Of a stretch of DNA of 64,000 nt, positions 25,578 through 33,932 are shown in pieces. A model generated the notes under the pieces. The model did not search any database. It saw only the letters and a program-made list of their open reading frames with translations, and was not told where the DNA came from. The DNA is from DASSLY01 sp035689185 (lineage in GTDB: Bacteria; Actinomycetota; Actinomycetes; Actinomycetales; Dermatophilaceae). Made by a program: the position numbers and the translations under genes. Each line of letters starts with the position of its first letter. Positions within the stretch are counted from its first letter, which is position 1. The stretch is from positions 124,001 to 188,000 of the forward strand of contig DASSLY010000078.1 of the NCBI GenBank assembly GCA_035689185.1, written 5' to 3'.

Positions 25578-27293
25578 TCAATCCCGCTCGCGCTGGAGGG
25601 ATTCGGTCCCCTTCGACGGCGGCACGGTGACGGGCACCTTGCCGTTGGTGGAGTGCGCCGGCGACGAGTCGCTCGGGCGCGCCGTGCCGGCCAGGCGGGG
25701 AAGGGACGGGTCCTTGCGGTAGTAGTAGCGCCCGTAGCCGTACGCCCCGACCCGCTTCACGCCGTTGAGGACGATGCCGACGAGGGGGGCGTTCACCCGT
25801 CGCAGGGCGGCCAGCGACCGGCGGACGCTCTTGCCGCTGGTGCGCCCGGGCCGGACGACCAGGATCGTGGCGTCGGCGATGACGGCCAGCACGGCTGCGT
25901 CGGAGACGGGCAGCACCGGCGGCGAGTCGATCACCACGAACTCAGCCCGCTCCTTCAGCATGTCCAAGACGTCGGCGAAGCGGCGGCCGGCCAGCAGCTC
26001 GGACGGGTTGGGGGGAAGGGGCCCGGAGGCGAGGATCTCGAGCGGCAGGTCCTCACCCGGGACCCGCTGCAGCGCCGCCTCGAGCGGCACGTCGCCCACC
26101 AGCACCGAGGTGAGCCCGACCTCGTTGGACAGGCCGAAGAAGTCGTGGACGCGGGGCCGGCGGAGGTCGCAGCACATGACGACGACCCGGCGCCCGGCCC
26201 GGGCCATGGCGACGGCCAGGTTGGCGGTGGTGGTGGACTTGCCCTCCGACACCGCCGGGCTGGTGATCTGCACCACTCGCATCGGGCTGTCAATGGCGAG
26301 GAACTGCATGGCGGTGCGCAGCCCCCGGTAGCCCTCGGCGGCCGACGACGCGGGGTCGGCGAGCGAGACGAGCTGGGCGGTGCTCTCCCGCCGCCAGCCC
26401 CGCACGACAGGGACGGAGCCGAGCAGGGGGAGGCCGAACTGGGCCCGCTCGAAATCCTCCTCCCCCCGGATCGAGTCGTCGAGGAAGTCGAGGGCGAAGG
26501 CGAGGACCACGCCCAGCATGAGCCCGGCGACCAGCGCCAGGAGCATCGTCTGGAGCTTCTTCGGGAAGAACGGCTCGCCCGGCCGCTGGGCCGGCGTGAG
26601 CATGTCGGCGCCGCCGCCGCTCAGGCCTGCGCTCACCTGGAGCTGGTCGACCTGGGAGCGGAACAGGCTCTGCTGGTTGGCCAGGCCCGATCGCTCGTAG
26701 GCCTTGGCCTGCGCCACCGCCGGCCGGTCGGCCGGGGCGGCGGCCGCCACCTCGGCGTCGATGGCGTCGATCGCCCGCTGCTTCTCGTCGATCTTGCTCT
26801 GGATCTCGGTCTGGGCGTCGAGCAGATCCTTCAGATCCGTGGCCCGACGGTACTGGATGTACGTGGTCACATAGGTGTTGGCGACGTCGGCCGCCCGCTT
26901 CGGGTCGGTCGACTCGGCTGTCACCGTGATGACGTTGTCGACGCCCGAGGCCTCCGTGTGGACATCGGCCCGGTAGCCCAGCTTCCTGGCGACGGCGGTG
27001 CTCACCGCCCGGCTCCGCAACCGCTTGGCCTCGGTGGCGATCGCCCGCGTGGGCTCGTTGCCGCCGACGCTTCCGGCGCCCTGGCCATAGAGCGTCTCCG
27101 ACCGCTTGAGCTCGAGCACCATCTCGGCCGACGCCCGGTAGGTGGGCGTGCGGGTGCCGACCCAGAACCAGGCCAGCGCCACCACCGTGACGGTGGCGAG
27201 GGCGATCAGCCAGACGTGGTGCCAGAGGACCTGGAGGAAATTGCGGAGGTCGAACGCGGCAGGCGCGTCGGTGGAATCACGCACGCCGGGCAA
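25578..27293 (-). CDS. Wzz-type chain-length protein fused to tyrosine kinase
   Basis: 571-aa polysaccharide co-polymerase with an autokinase domain. The N-terminus has a Wzz domain with a membrane helix (HHVWLIALATVTVVALAWFW); a second helix occurs near residue 260. The C-terminal BY-kinase has Walker A in SEGKSTTTANLAVAMA, the A' motif VVMCCDLRRP, Walker B VVIDSPPVLPVSDA and a Tyr cluster (GAYGYGRYYYRKDP) for autophosphorylation. It would control chain length and export of an exopolysaccharide. The first start is TTG; GTG 27284 is equally plausible. It follows the glycosyltransferase gene directly. Confidence 0.92.
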   Translation of the reverse strand: MPGVRDSTDAPAAFDLRNFLQVLWHHVWLIALATVTVVALAWFWVGTRTPTYRASAEMVLELKRSETLYGQGAGSVGGNEPTRAIATEAKRLRSRAVSTAVARKLGYRADVHTEASGVDNVITVTAESTDPKRAADVANTYVTTYIQYRRATDLKDLLDAQTEIQSKIDEKQRAIDAIDAEVAAAAPADRPAVAQAKAYERSGLANQQSLFRSQVDQLQVSAGLSGGGADMLTPAQRPGEPFFPKKLQTMLLALVAGLMLGVVLAFALDFLDDSIRGEEDFERAQFGLPLLGSVPVVRGWRRESTAQLVSLADPASSAAEGYRGLRTAMQFLAIDSPMRVVQITSPAVSEGKSTTTANLAVAMARAGRRVVVMCCDLRRPRVHDFFGLSNEVGLTSVLVGDVPLEAALQRVPGEDLPLEILASGPLPPNPSELLAGRRFADVLDMLKERAEFVVIDSPPVLPVSDAAVLAVIADATILVVRPGRTSGKSVRRSLAALRRVNAPLVGIVLNGVKRVGAYGYGRYYYRKDPSLPRLAGTARPSDSSPAHSTNGKVPVTVPPSKGTESLQRERD

Positions 27294-27294
27294 C

Positions 27295-28443
27295 CTACCG
27301 GCTCACCGCGAGCGGCGCCGCCCCGGCGAGCTCTTCGGCCACGATCGCCCGGAGGCGGGCGATGAACCGCTGCTCGCTGAAACGGTCGGCGTGGCGGATG
27401 AGCACGTCGGGCGACCAGTGGTGCCCGGCCAGCCGCCGGACGGCTGCTGCGATGGCCTCGGGATCGGGCTCGTCGAAGAAGACGCCGGTCGTGCCGTCGA
27501 CGACCGAGTCGACGAACCCGCCCCAGCGGAGGGCGGCCGACGGCTTTCCGAAGCCGGCCGCCTCGATCGGGATCAGGCCCTGGTCCTCGTGGGCGGCGGC
27601 CACCACGGCGGTGCAGTTGCCGTACAGCCACCTGATCTGGGCGTCGCTGCCCACTGCCCCGAGGAACGTCACGTTCGGGCCGGCGGCGGCTCGCAGCGCC
27701 GCCTCCTCGGGTCCGGTTCCGACGACCACGAGACGCAGGTCGGGCAGGCGGCGGAACGCCTCGACGACGGCGGCGACGTTCTTGTAGGGCAGCAGGCGCG
27801 CGACCACGAGGTGGTAGCCGGGCTCGACGCCGGGAACCGGCTCGCGCGTTCCCGACGGGTCGATACCCGGCGGGGACGGGAGGATCTCGGCGTCACGGCC
27901 GTAGGTGGCGGCGATGCGCCCGAGCACCTCGGTGGAGCCGGTGAGGTAGCGGTCGGCGCTGCCGGCGGCGCGCCGGTCCCAGCGCCGCAAGGGACCGCCG
28001 AGGACGGCAAGGGCGACCCGGCCGGCCGACAGGCCCCGGCGCAGGTAGAGCGTCTGGTGGTACAGCCAGCGGGCCGGCGTGTGGCAGTAGACGACCTTGC
28101 GCCCGGTCGTCCGCACGCCGTGCGACCAGCCGCTGGAGTCGCACAGGGCCACGGCGGCGTCGACCTTCAGCCGGGAGAAGGCCGGCGCGAGGAACGGGAA
28201 TGCCAGGCGGTGATGGCGGCGGAGGACCCCGACCCGGTTCAGCGGGAGCGTCCGCACGTCGGCCCCGTGGAACTCGGGGAAGGTGGTCTCCGGCTGGTAC
28301 AGCGAGGTGTAGATCACCGCTGTCGGGAAGGCCTTCAGCATGGCGAGGACGACCCGTTCGGCGCCGCCTCGCTGCGTGAGGTAGTCGTGGACGATGGCGA
28401 CCTTCGGTGTGGCCGGGACGGTGCGATCGGGGCAGGTGATCAT
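27295..28443 (-). CDS. GT4-family glycosyltransferase
   Basis: 382-aa GT-B fold glycosyltransferase of family 4. The N-terminal domain begins KVAIVHDYLTQRGGAERVVL, which is typical of glycosyltransferases in polysaccharide loci. The donor-binding C-terminal domain has YHLVVARLLPYKNV, GPNVTFLGAVGSDAQIRWLY and the EX7E-type motif in AHEDQGLIPIEAAGFGKP. The ATG at 28443 is chosen, as upstream codons are Pro/Ala-rich and not conserved. It is four bases from the sugar-transferase gene on the same strand, so one operon is likely. The sugar is not predictable. Confidence 0.88.
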   Translation of the reverse strand: MITCPDRTVPATPKVAIVHDYLTQRGGAERVVLAMLKAFPTAVIYTSLYQPETTFPEFHGADVRTLPLNRVGVLRRHHRLAFPFLAPAFSRLKVDAAVALCDSSGWSHGVRTTGRKVVYCHTPARWLYHQTLYLRRGLSAGRVALAVLGGPLRRWDRRAAGSADRYLTGSTEVLGRIAATYGRDAEILPSPPGIDPSGTREPVPGVEPGYHLVVARLLPYKNVAAVVEAFRRLPDLRLVVVGTGPEEAALRAAAGPNVTFLGAVGSDAQIRWLYGNCTAVVAAAHEDQGLIPIEAAGFGKPSAALRWGGFVDSVVDGTTGVFFDEPDPEAIAAAVRRLAGHHWSPDVLIRHADRFSEQRFIARLRAIVAEELAGAAPLAVSR

Positions 28444-28447
28444 CGGC

Positions 28448-29881
28448 TCAGTAGGCGCCTTTGCCGCCGAGGACGGCGCGCACGGTGCGGCAGAGGATGG
28501 CGAGATCGCCGGCACCGGTCCTCGTGTCCACATACCGCAGGTCGAGGTCGATCCCCTCGACCCAGGCGAGGTCGGCCCGCCCGCTCACCTGCCAGAGGCC
28601 GGTGAGCCCGGGCTTCACCAGGAGGCGCCGGCTGACGATGGGGTCGTACAGCGCGACCTCGTCCGGCAGCGGCGGGCGGGGTCCCACCAGCCGCATGTCC
28701 CCGCGCACCACGTTCCACAGCTGCGGCAGCTCGTCGATCGAATAGCGGCGCAACAGCCGCCCGATCGGGGTGATGCGCGGGTCGCGCCGGACCTTGAAGA
28801 CGAGGCCGTCGTGCTCGTTGAGATGGAGGATGCCGGCTCGTTCGGCCTCGGCGTCGACGCCCATCGTGCGCAGCTTCCAGATGGTGAAGGGGCGCCCGCC
28901 CTGGCCGAGGCGCACCTGGGAGAACAGGGCGCCTCCCCGGCTCGTGCACCGGATGACCAGCGCCGCCCCGACCAGCAGGGGCAGGACGGCGAGCAGCAGC
29001 AGCCCGGCGAGCACGCGCTCTGCCCACGCCATGGCCGGCGCCCACGGGCCGGACCGGTCGTCGCCGGTCGCCCGGACGAGGGGGACGCCGCCGAGGAGCG
29101 ACGGCGACAGCCTGCGAACGCCGAGGTCGGCGGTCGGCGGGGCGAGCAGCACGTCGACGCCGGTGCCTTTCAGCACATCGCGGAGGCACGTGGCGCCGTT
29201 GGCGTCGTGGTCGGCGACGACGACGCTGTCGAGCGTGCTGAGCCGGCGGGGGTCGAGCGCGTCGGCCGCGTCGAGTACGGGGACGGGGTGGAAGTCGACC
29301 ACGAGCGACGTCCCGGGCCTGCGACCGGTCACGCACGCGCCCACGACGCGGATGCCGGTCCCATGGCGCTGGAGGCTGCGCACCAGGTCGACCACCCGCT
29401 CCTCGCTTCCCACGAGCAGGACGCGGTGGAAGGCCGCACCGAGCAGGGCGGCCGCCAGCTCGTGAACCGCCAGCGTGAAGACCGTGGCGACCACGACGGT
29501 GGTGCTCGCCACCCCCGGGTTCACGGACAGGCCCAGCCCGACCGCGACGACACAGACGGCAGCGGTGAAGCGCGCCGCACCCGTGACGACACGGATCCGG
29601 TCGCCGGCGCCGGGGCGGCGCGCATAGGCCCCGCTGGCGGCGATCGACACGACCCAGGCCGCCGCCAGGATCGACGCGACCGCCAACCGGTGCCCGCCGG
29701 CGTCGCCCGCCAGCGCGTTCCCGGCCAGGACGGCGGCGGCCATGCCGGCGCCGTCGGCGGCGACCACCGCTGCGAGGTACCGCCCTCGCCTCGGACCTGC
29801 CTCCGTCGTCTCCTCGGGAGGGTCGGCAAGGCGAGGGGCCCACAGCGCGTCGATCGAGTCGGTGACCTCAGTGCTGGCCAA
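28448..29881 (-). CDS. Polyprenyl-phosphate sugar-1-phosphate transferase
   Basis: 477-aa initiating transferase that loads the first sugar phosphate onto undecaprenyl phosphate. It has four or five N-terminal membrane helices, a central nucleotide-binding-like domain (FHRVLLVGSEERVVDLVRSL), and the catalytic C-terminal domain: SQVRLGQGGRPFTIWKLRTM, RRYSIDELPQLWNVVRGDMR, VGPRPPLP and KPGLTGLWQVSGR. The usual KRxxD start of the catalytic region reads AERVLAG here, which is a deviation. The start is TTG with a purine-rich ggggggtc site just upstream. It heads the minus-strand polysaccharide operon. Confidence 0.9.
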   Translation of the reverse strand: MASTEVTDSIDALWAPRLADPPEETTEAGPRRGRYLAAVVAADGAGMAAAVLAGNALAGDAGGHRLAVASILAAAWVVSIAASGAYARRPGAGDRIRVVTGAARFTAAVCVVAVGLGLSVNPGVASTTVVVATVFTLAVHELAAALLGAAFHRVLLVGSEERVVDLVRSLQRHGTGIRVVGACVTGRRPGTSLVVDFHPVPVLDAADALDPRRLSTLDSVVVADHDANGATCLRDVLKGTGVDVLLAPPTADLGVRRLSPSLLGGVPLVRATGDDRSGPWAPAMAWAERVLAGLLLLAVLPLLVGAALVIRCTSRGGALFSQVRLGQGGRPFTIWKLRTMGVDAEAERAGILHLNEHDGLVFKVRRDPRITPIGRLLRRYSIDELPQLWNVVRGDMRLVGPRPPLPDEVALYDPIVSRRLLVKPGLTGLWQVSGRADLAWVEGIDLDLRYVDTRTGAGDLAILCRTVRAVLGGKGAY

Positions 29882-30116
29882 GACCCCCCGGTCTTTCGCG
29901 CGCGCCCGCCCGAGTCATGCGACCCTCGCTTCCTGTTGTCGCCGTCACGGCGGCCAGGCCCCAGCCCTGACCGCCCTCAACCTAAGAACGTCGAAGCCCG
30001 ATCCCAACCCCGACTTTTGCGGTCGGGGCGGCGGTCGGGCGGCTCTGCGGCCTTAGTGCCGCACATAGTAGGGTCACGCCGCGTGACCGGCTCCAGCGCG
30101 GCGGCACCCGGGGGCC

Positions 30117-32036
30117 GTGGCTCGCATCGGGCGTGACCGGCGGCGAGGCAGGCGCATCGTGACGGCGGCCGTCCTCGCCGTCCTCGGTGCGACCATGCCG
30201 GTCGCGGTGTCCGTCGCCTCCGGCGCGCGGGGCCTCGCCGACGGTTTGAACCTGCTCCGGCGCGGCGTCGACGAGGCGGAGGCGGGCCAGGTCGACTGCG
30301 CCGCCGCGGTGCTCTCGGTCGCCGCGGGCCGTCTGGAGATCGCCGCCCGCCGGCTGGGGGCGCTCGACACACGGGCATCGGGCGCCGTGCCCGTCGTGGG
30401 GCCGCGCGCCCGGGCCCTGGCGGACCTCGCCCGGGAGGCGTCGGCAGCGGCCGCTGCGGGCGCCGAGTCGGGGCGCCTGGTGGAGGCCGGCGACGACGGA
30501 CCGCCGGGCGCCGTCGACCTCGGCGCGCTGGACCGCTTGGGTGCGGCCCTTGAACGCGGGAGCGACGCGCTGGCCGCCGCCCGCCGAACCCTCGGCGTCC
30601 TGCGCCCGCCCGCCGGCGTCGGTGCCCGACGGCTCGATCGCGGGGCGGCGCAGGTCGACCAGGCGGCGGCCCGGGCCTCCGGCGCGGTGGAGGCGGTGCG
30701 GACGGCGGCCGCCATGCTCGGTGCGGCCGACGCCCGCCGGTACTTCGTCGCCGTCCTCAACCCGTCGGAGCAGCGGGCGAGCGGCGGCATCATCGGCGAC
30801 TACGCCGAGTTGGAGGTGGCCGGCGGCCGGCTGTCGCTCGGCAAGGTCGGGACGAACGACGACTTCGTGGGAATGCCCGCCGCCCTCCGTCCGGCCGGCC
30901 CGCCGGAGTACCAGGCCCGGTACCGCGGCATCGGACCGGAGCGGTTCTTCCTCAACGCCACCCTGTCGCCCGACTTCCCCACCGTGGCGGGCGTCATCGA
31001 GACGCTGTACCCGCAGCTCGGCGGCCGGCCCGTCGACGGGGTGATCGCGGTGGACCCGCTGGCGCTGGCCGGCCTCCTCGGGCTCACCGGTCCCCTGCCC
31101 GTCCCCGGCTGGCCCGAGGCGCTGACCGCCGCCAACTCGCCCGCCGTGCTCCTGCACGAGCAGTACGTGCGCCTCGCCGGCGAGGAGCGCGAGCGCTTCC
31201 TTCTCGAAGTCCTCCAGGCGGTCTTCGCCCGGCTCGGCTCGATGCGCCCTCCGGCTCTGTCCGGCGCCGTGGCGGCCCTCGTGCCCGCCGTCGAGGGGAG
31301 GCACCTCATGGTGCACAGCGTCCGGCCGGAGGAGCAGCGGGTCCTCGAGCGCGTGGGCGTGGCGGGCGCCATCGCCCCGAGCAGTGGCGACTTCCTCCAG
31401 GTGGTCACCCAGAACGGCGGTCAGAACAAGATCGACTGGTTCCAGCGACGGTCGGTGTCCTACCGGGCGGCCTACGACCCCGACACCGGCGTCGTGCGGT
31501 CGGTGGCCCGGATCCGCATCGAGAACCGGGCACCGGCGGGTGGGCTACCGGCCTACGTCCTCGGCGGGCCGGGGTTCCCGGTCGGGACCGGCCAGGCACG
31601 CGACTGGGTCTCCGTGTACTCGCCGCTGGGGCTCGACGGTGCCACCCTCGACGGCCGGCCGATCGCTCCGAGCGAGGAGCGGGAGCTCGGCCGGCACGTC
31701 TACAGCGTCTTCGTCGATCTGGCCGCCGGCTCCTCCGGCACCCTCGAGCTGCATCTGAGTGGTCGACTGCATCCCGGACCGGCCTACCGCCTCGACGTCG
31801 GCCGCCAGCCCACCATCGCGCCCGACCGCCTGGACGTGGCGGTCGCCGTGCCGCCCGACCGGTGGGTCCGGTCGGCGGGCGGCCTGGCGGCCGTCGGCCA
31901 CGGGGGGAGGGCAGGACTCGACCAGTCGACCCCCCTGACCTTCACGCTCCGGACCGGCACCCACCCCGGGCACCGCCCGCCGCCGGTCGCCTCCCGGCCT
32001 TCGCCGCAGACGGCGGCAGGATGCACCGCGGCGTAG
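30117..32036 (+). CDS. DUF4012-family exported protein
   Basis: 639-aa protein with an N-terminal signal anchor (RIVTAAVLAVLGATMPVAVSV), a helical region and the DUF4012 core: RYFVAVLNPSEQRASGGIIG and GDYAELEVAGGRLSLG, typical for this actinobacterial family. The C-terminal half is beta-rich and contains a second set of conserved strands (NGGQNKIDWFQRRSVSYRAA). It diverges from the polysaccharide operon; family members are often found beside polysaccharide genes, and an enzymatic or scaffold role outside the membrane is inferred. The GTG start is used. The decayed copy at 24760-25107 suggests a past duplication. Confidence 0.85.
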   Translation: MARIGRDRRRGRRIVTAAVLAVLGATMPVAVSVASGARGLADGLNLLRRGVDEAEAGQVDCAAAVLSVAAGRLEIAARRLGALDTRASGAVPVVGPRARALADLAREASAAAAAGAESGRLVEAGDDGPPGAVDLGALDRLGAALERGSDALAAARRTLGVLRPPAGVGARRLDRGAAQVDQAAARASGAVEAVRTAAAMLGAADARRYFVAVLNPSEQRASGGIIGDYAELEVAGGRLSLGKVGTNDDFVGMPAALRPAGPPEYQARYRGIGPERFFLNATLSPDFPTVAGVIETLYPQLGGRPVDGVIAVDPLALAGLLGLTGPLPVPGWPEALTAANSPAVLLHEQYVRLAGEERERFLLEVLQAVFARLGSMRPPALSGAVAALVPAVEGRHLMVHSVRPEEQRVLERVGVAGAIAPSSGDFLQVVTQNGGQNKIDWFQRRSVSYRAAYDPDTGVVRSVARIRIENRAPAGGLPAYVLGGPGFPVGTGQARDWVSVYSPLGLDGATLDGRPIAPSEERELGRHVYSVFVDLAAGSSGTLELHLSGRLHPGPAYRLDVGRQPTIAPDRLDVAVAVPPDRWVRSAGGLAAVGHGGRAGLDQSTPLTFTLRTGTHPGHRPPPVASRPSPQTAAGCTAA

Positions 32037-32740
32037 CGGTCGTTCTCGCCCTGACGGTGTCGGGCGTCGCCCCGGCGGCGGCCCAGACCGGCACCTACGG
32101 TCCCGGGCCGACGACGTCGGCGCCCGCCTACGGCCCGTCGTACGGGCCGCGGGGCACCACGCCGCCGCCAAGCGGATGCGGGCGAGGCGCCGCCGAACTG
32201 GCCGCTCCCGCCGTCCCGGCCGGCGGGAGGCTCGTCGTCTCCACCCCGCCCGGCAGCCTGGGGTCCGAAGGCGTGCGCGTGACCCTCGCCCTGGTGAGGA
32301 GCCCGGTCGAGGTCCTCCTCGGCTCGCCCCCGCTGGCGGCCGACCGGTCGCTCCGCGCCGACCTGGCCGTACCGGCCACCGTGGGCGCCGGCGTCTACGT
32401 GCTCGCCGTCCAGGGCGTCGACCCGGCCGGCCGGCCCAAGGCCCTCCTGGCGCCGGTCGCCGTCACCGGGCGGAGCGGCGCCGGCAGGGCGGCGTCGAGC
32501 CGGCCGCCGGGGCTCACCGCCTGCTCGGCGTCCGTGCACGCGACGTTCGCCGCCGACCGGGACGCGGCGGTGGTGCGCGACGTGGCGAGCGGCCACGCCT
32601 CGCTGGTGCTCGACGGCGACGTCCTGCGGGTCGTCGGCAGGCACCGCGCCGGCCGCCGGCTCCAGCCCTGGGCGGCACTCGGGGCGGCCGCCTGCGTCGC
32701 CGGCCTGCTGGTCCTGTACCGCCGCCGCCGGCGGGCCTGA
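32021..32740 (+). CDS. Secreted protein with C-terminal membrane anchor
   Basis: 239-aa protein with a signal peptide (VAVVLALTVSGVAPAAA), a Pro/Tyr/Gly-rich segment (TYGPGPTTSAPAYGPSYGP), one beta-sandwich-like domain (residues about 75-165) and a C-terminal helix (PWAALGAAACVAGLLVLY) followed by RRRRRA, a stop-transfer tail. The ATG at 32021 overlaps the DUF4012 stop, implying coupled translation. It is likely a surface protein working with the DUF4012 protein; no known domain is recognised. Confidence 0.72.
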   Translation: MHRGVAVVLALTVSGVAPAAAQTGTYGPGPTTSAPAYGPSYGPRGTTPPPSGCGRGAAELAAPAVPAGGRLVVSTPPGSLGSEGVRVTLALVRSPVEVLLGSPPLAADRSLRADLAVPATVGAGVYVLAVQGVDPAGRPKALLAPVAVTGRSGAGRAASSRPPGLTACSASVHATFAADRDAAVVRDVASGHASLVLDGDVLRVVGRHRAGRRLQPWAALGAAACVAGLLVLYRRRRRA

Positions 32741-32876
32741 GAAGTCGCCCTTCTGTTCGGGCGCCGCGGTTCCCATAGTGATGGGGGACGCGAGCGATGA
32801 CGTGGGTGCGGTGCCCCTCGGCCCCTGGGGGCCGCAAGGGCGGAGGGCGCCGCCGGCACACGAGAGGAGTCGGCAC

Positions 32877-33932
32877 ATGGGGGCACGGAGGATCGGCATG
32901 GTGTCGGGCGCCGCCTTGGCGCTGGCTGCGGCGGCGCTGCCGCTCGTCGCCACGCCGGTCATGGCCGTCGTCCCGCCGACCGGCACCATCAGCGAGTACG
33001 GCCTGCCGACGCAGAACGACGACCCCCCCGGTATCGGGGCCGGGCCGGACGGCAACGTGTGGTTCACCGAGCAGGCCGCCAACCACGGCCGCATCGGGCG
33101 CATCACCCCGGGCGGTGCCATCACCGAGTTCCCCGTGCCCACCGCCAACGGGACGCCGTCGGACGTGACCGCCGGGCCCGACGGCAACGTGTGGTTCACC
33201 GAGTTCGACGGGAGCAAGGTCGGCCGGATCACGCCGGCCGGCGCCATCACGGAGTTCCCGCTGCCGGTCGACGGGCTCTACTACGACATCTTCACCAGGA
33301 AGCTCACCTCCAGCCACGGGCCCCGCCACATCGTCGCCGGCCCCGACGGCGCCCTCTGGTTCGCCGAGTTCACCGCCAGCAGGATCGGCCGCATCACCAC
33401 CGGCGGGGTGGTGACCGAGTATTCGACCCCGACGCCCGACAGTCGCCCGGTCGACATCGACCGCGGCCCCGACGGTGCACTGTGGTTCTCCGAGCCCCCG
33501 GCCAACCGGGTCGGCCGCATCACCACGGCGGGGGTGTTCACCGAGTTCCTGGTGCCCACCGGCAGCCCCGGCGAGGCGACCAGCAGCTTCCCGGTCGGGA
33601 TCACGAGCGCCCCGGACGGCAACCTCTGGTTCACCGAACACGTCGGCAACAAGGTCGGCCGCATCACCACGGCCGGCGCCATCGCCGAGTACGCCGTCCC
33701 GACCCCAGGCTCCGAGCCGACGTTCATCGACGCCGGCTCCGACGGGAACGTGTGGTTCTCCGAGTACACCGGCAACAAGATCGCCCGGGTGACCGCCACC
33801 GGCCGCATCACCGAGTTCCCGATTCCCACCGCCGCCGCCGGCGCCCACGGCCTGGCCGCGGGGCCCGACGGCAACGTGTGGTTCACCGAGGTGGACGCCA
33901 ACGCCGTCGGCAAGGTCCAGGTGAACAGCTAG
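32877..33932 (+). CDS. Secreted Vgb-like beta-propeller protein
   Basis: 351-aa secreted protein with a signal peptide (GAALALAAAALPLVATPVMA) and about seven propeller repeats with the motif GPDGNVWFTE and variants. This is the virginiamycin B lyase (Vgb) repeat, but most bacterial relatives of this type are not lyases, and I cannot confirm the Vgb catalytic residues. A sensor, binding or lactone-type enzyme role is possible. The ATG at 32877 follows a strong gagaggag site; ATG 32778 is upstream in frame but would put 33 non-signal residues first. Its stop codon and that of gcvPB overlap at CTAG. Confidence 0.85.
   Translation: MGARRIGMVSGAALALAAAALPLVATPVMAVVPPTGTISEYGLPTQNDDPPGIGAGPDGNVWFTEQAANHGRIGRITPGGAITEFPVPTANGTPSDVTAGPDGNVWFTEFDGSKVGRITPAGAITEFPLPVDGLYYDIFTRKLTSSHGPRHIVAGPDGALWFAEFTASRIGRITTGGVVTEYSTPTPDSRPVDIDRGPDGALWFSEPPANRVGRITTAGVFTEFLVPTGSPGEATSSFPVGITSAPDGNLWFTEHVGNKVGRITTAGAIAEYAVPTPGSEPTFIDAGSDGNVWFSEYTGNKIARVTATGRITEFPIPTAAAGAHGLAAGPDGNVWFTEVDANAVGKVQVNS

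Noticed and set aside
27292..27297. TAGGTT before the GTG at 27284 as a promoter of the Wzz-kinase gene
   Set aside because: It overlaps the stop codon end of the glycosyltransferase frame region and would lie inside a tightly packed operon; kept only as a remark about the start.
32745..32764. Short hairpin after the secreted-protein gene as a terminator
   Set aside because: Only five pairs with a 7-nt loop and no T-tract; too weak to call.
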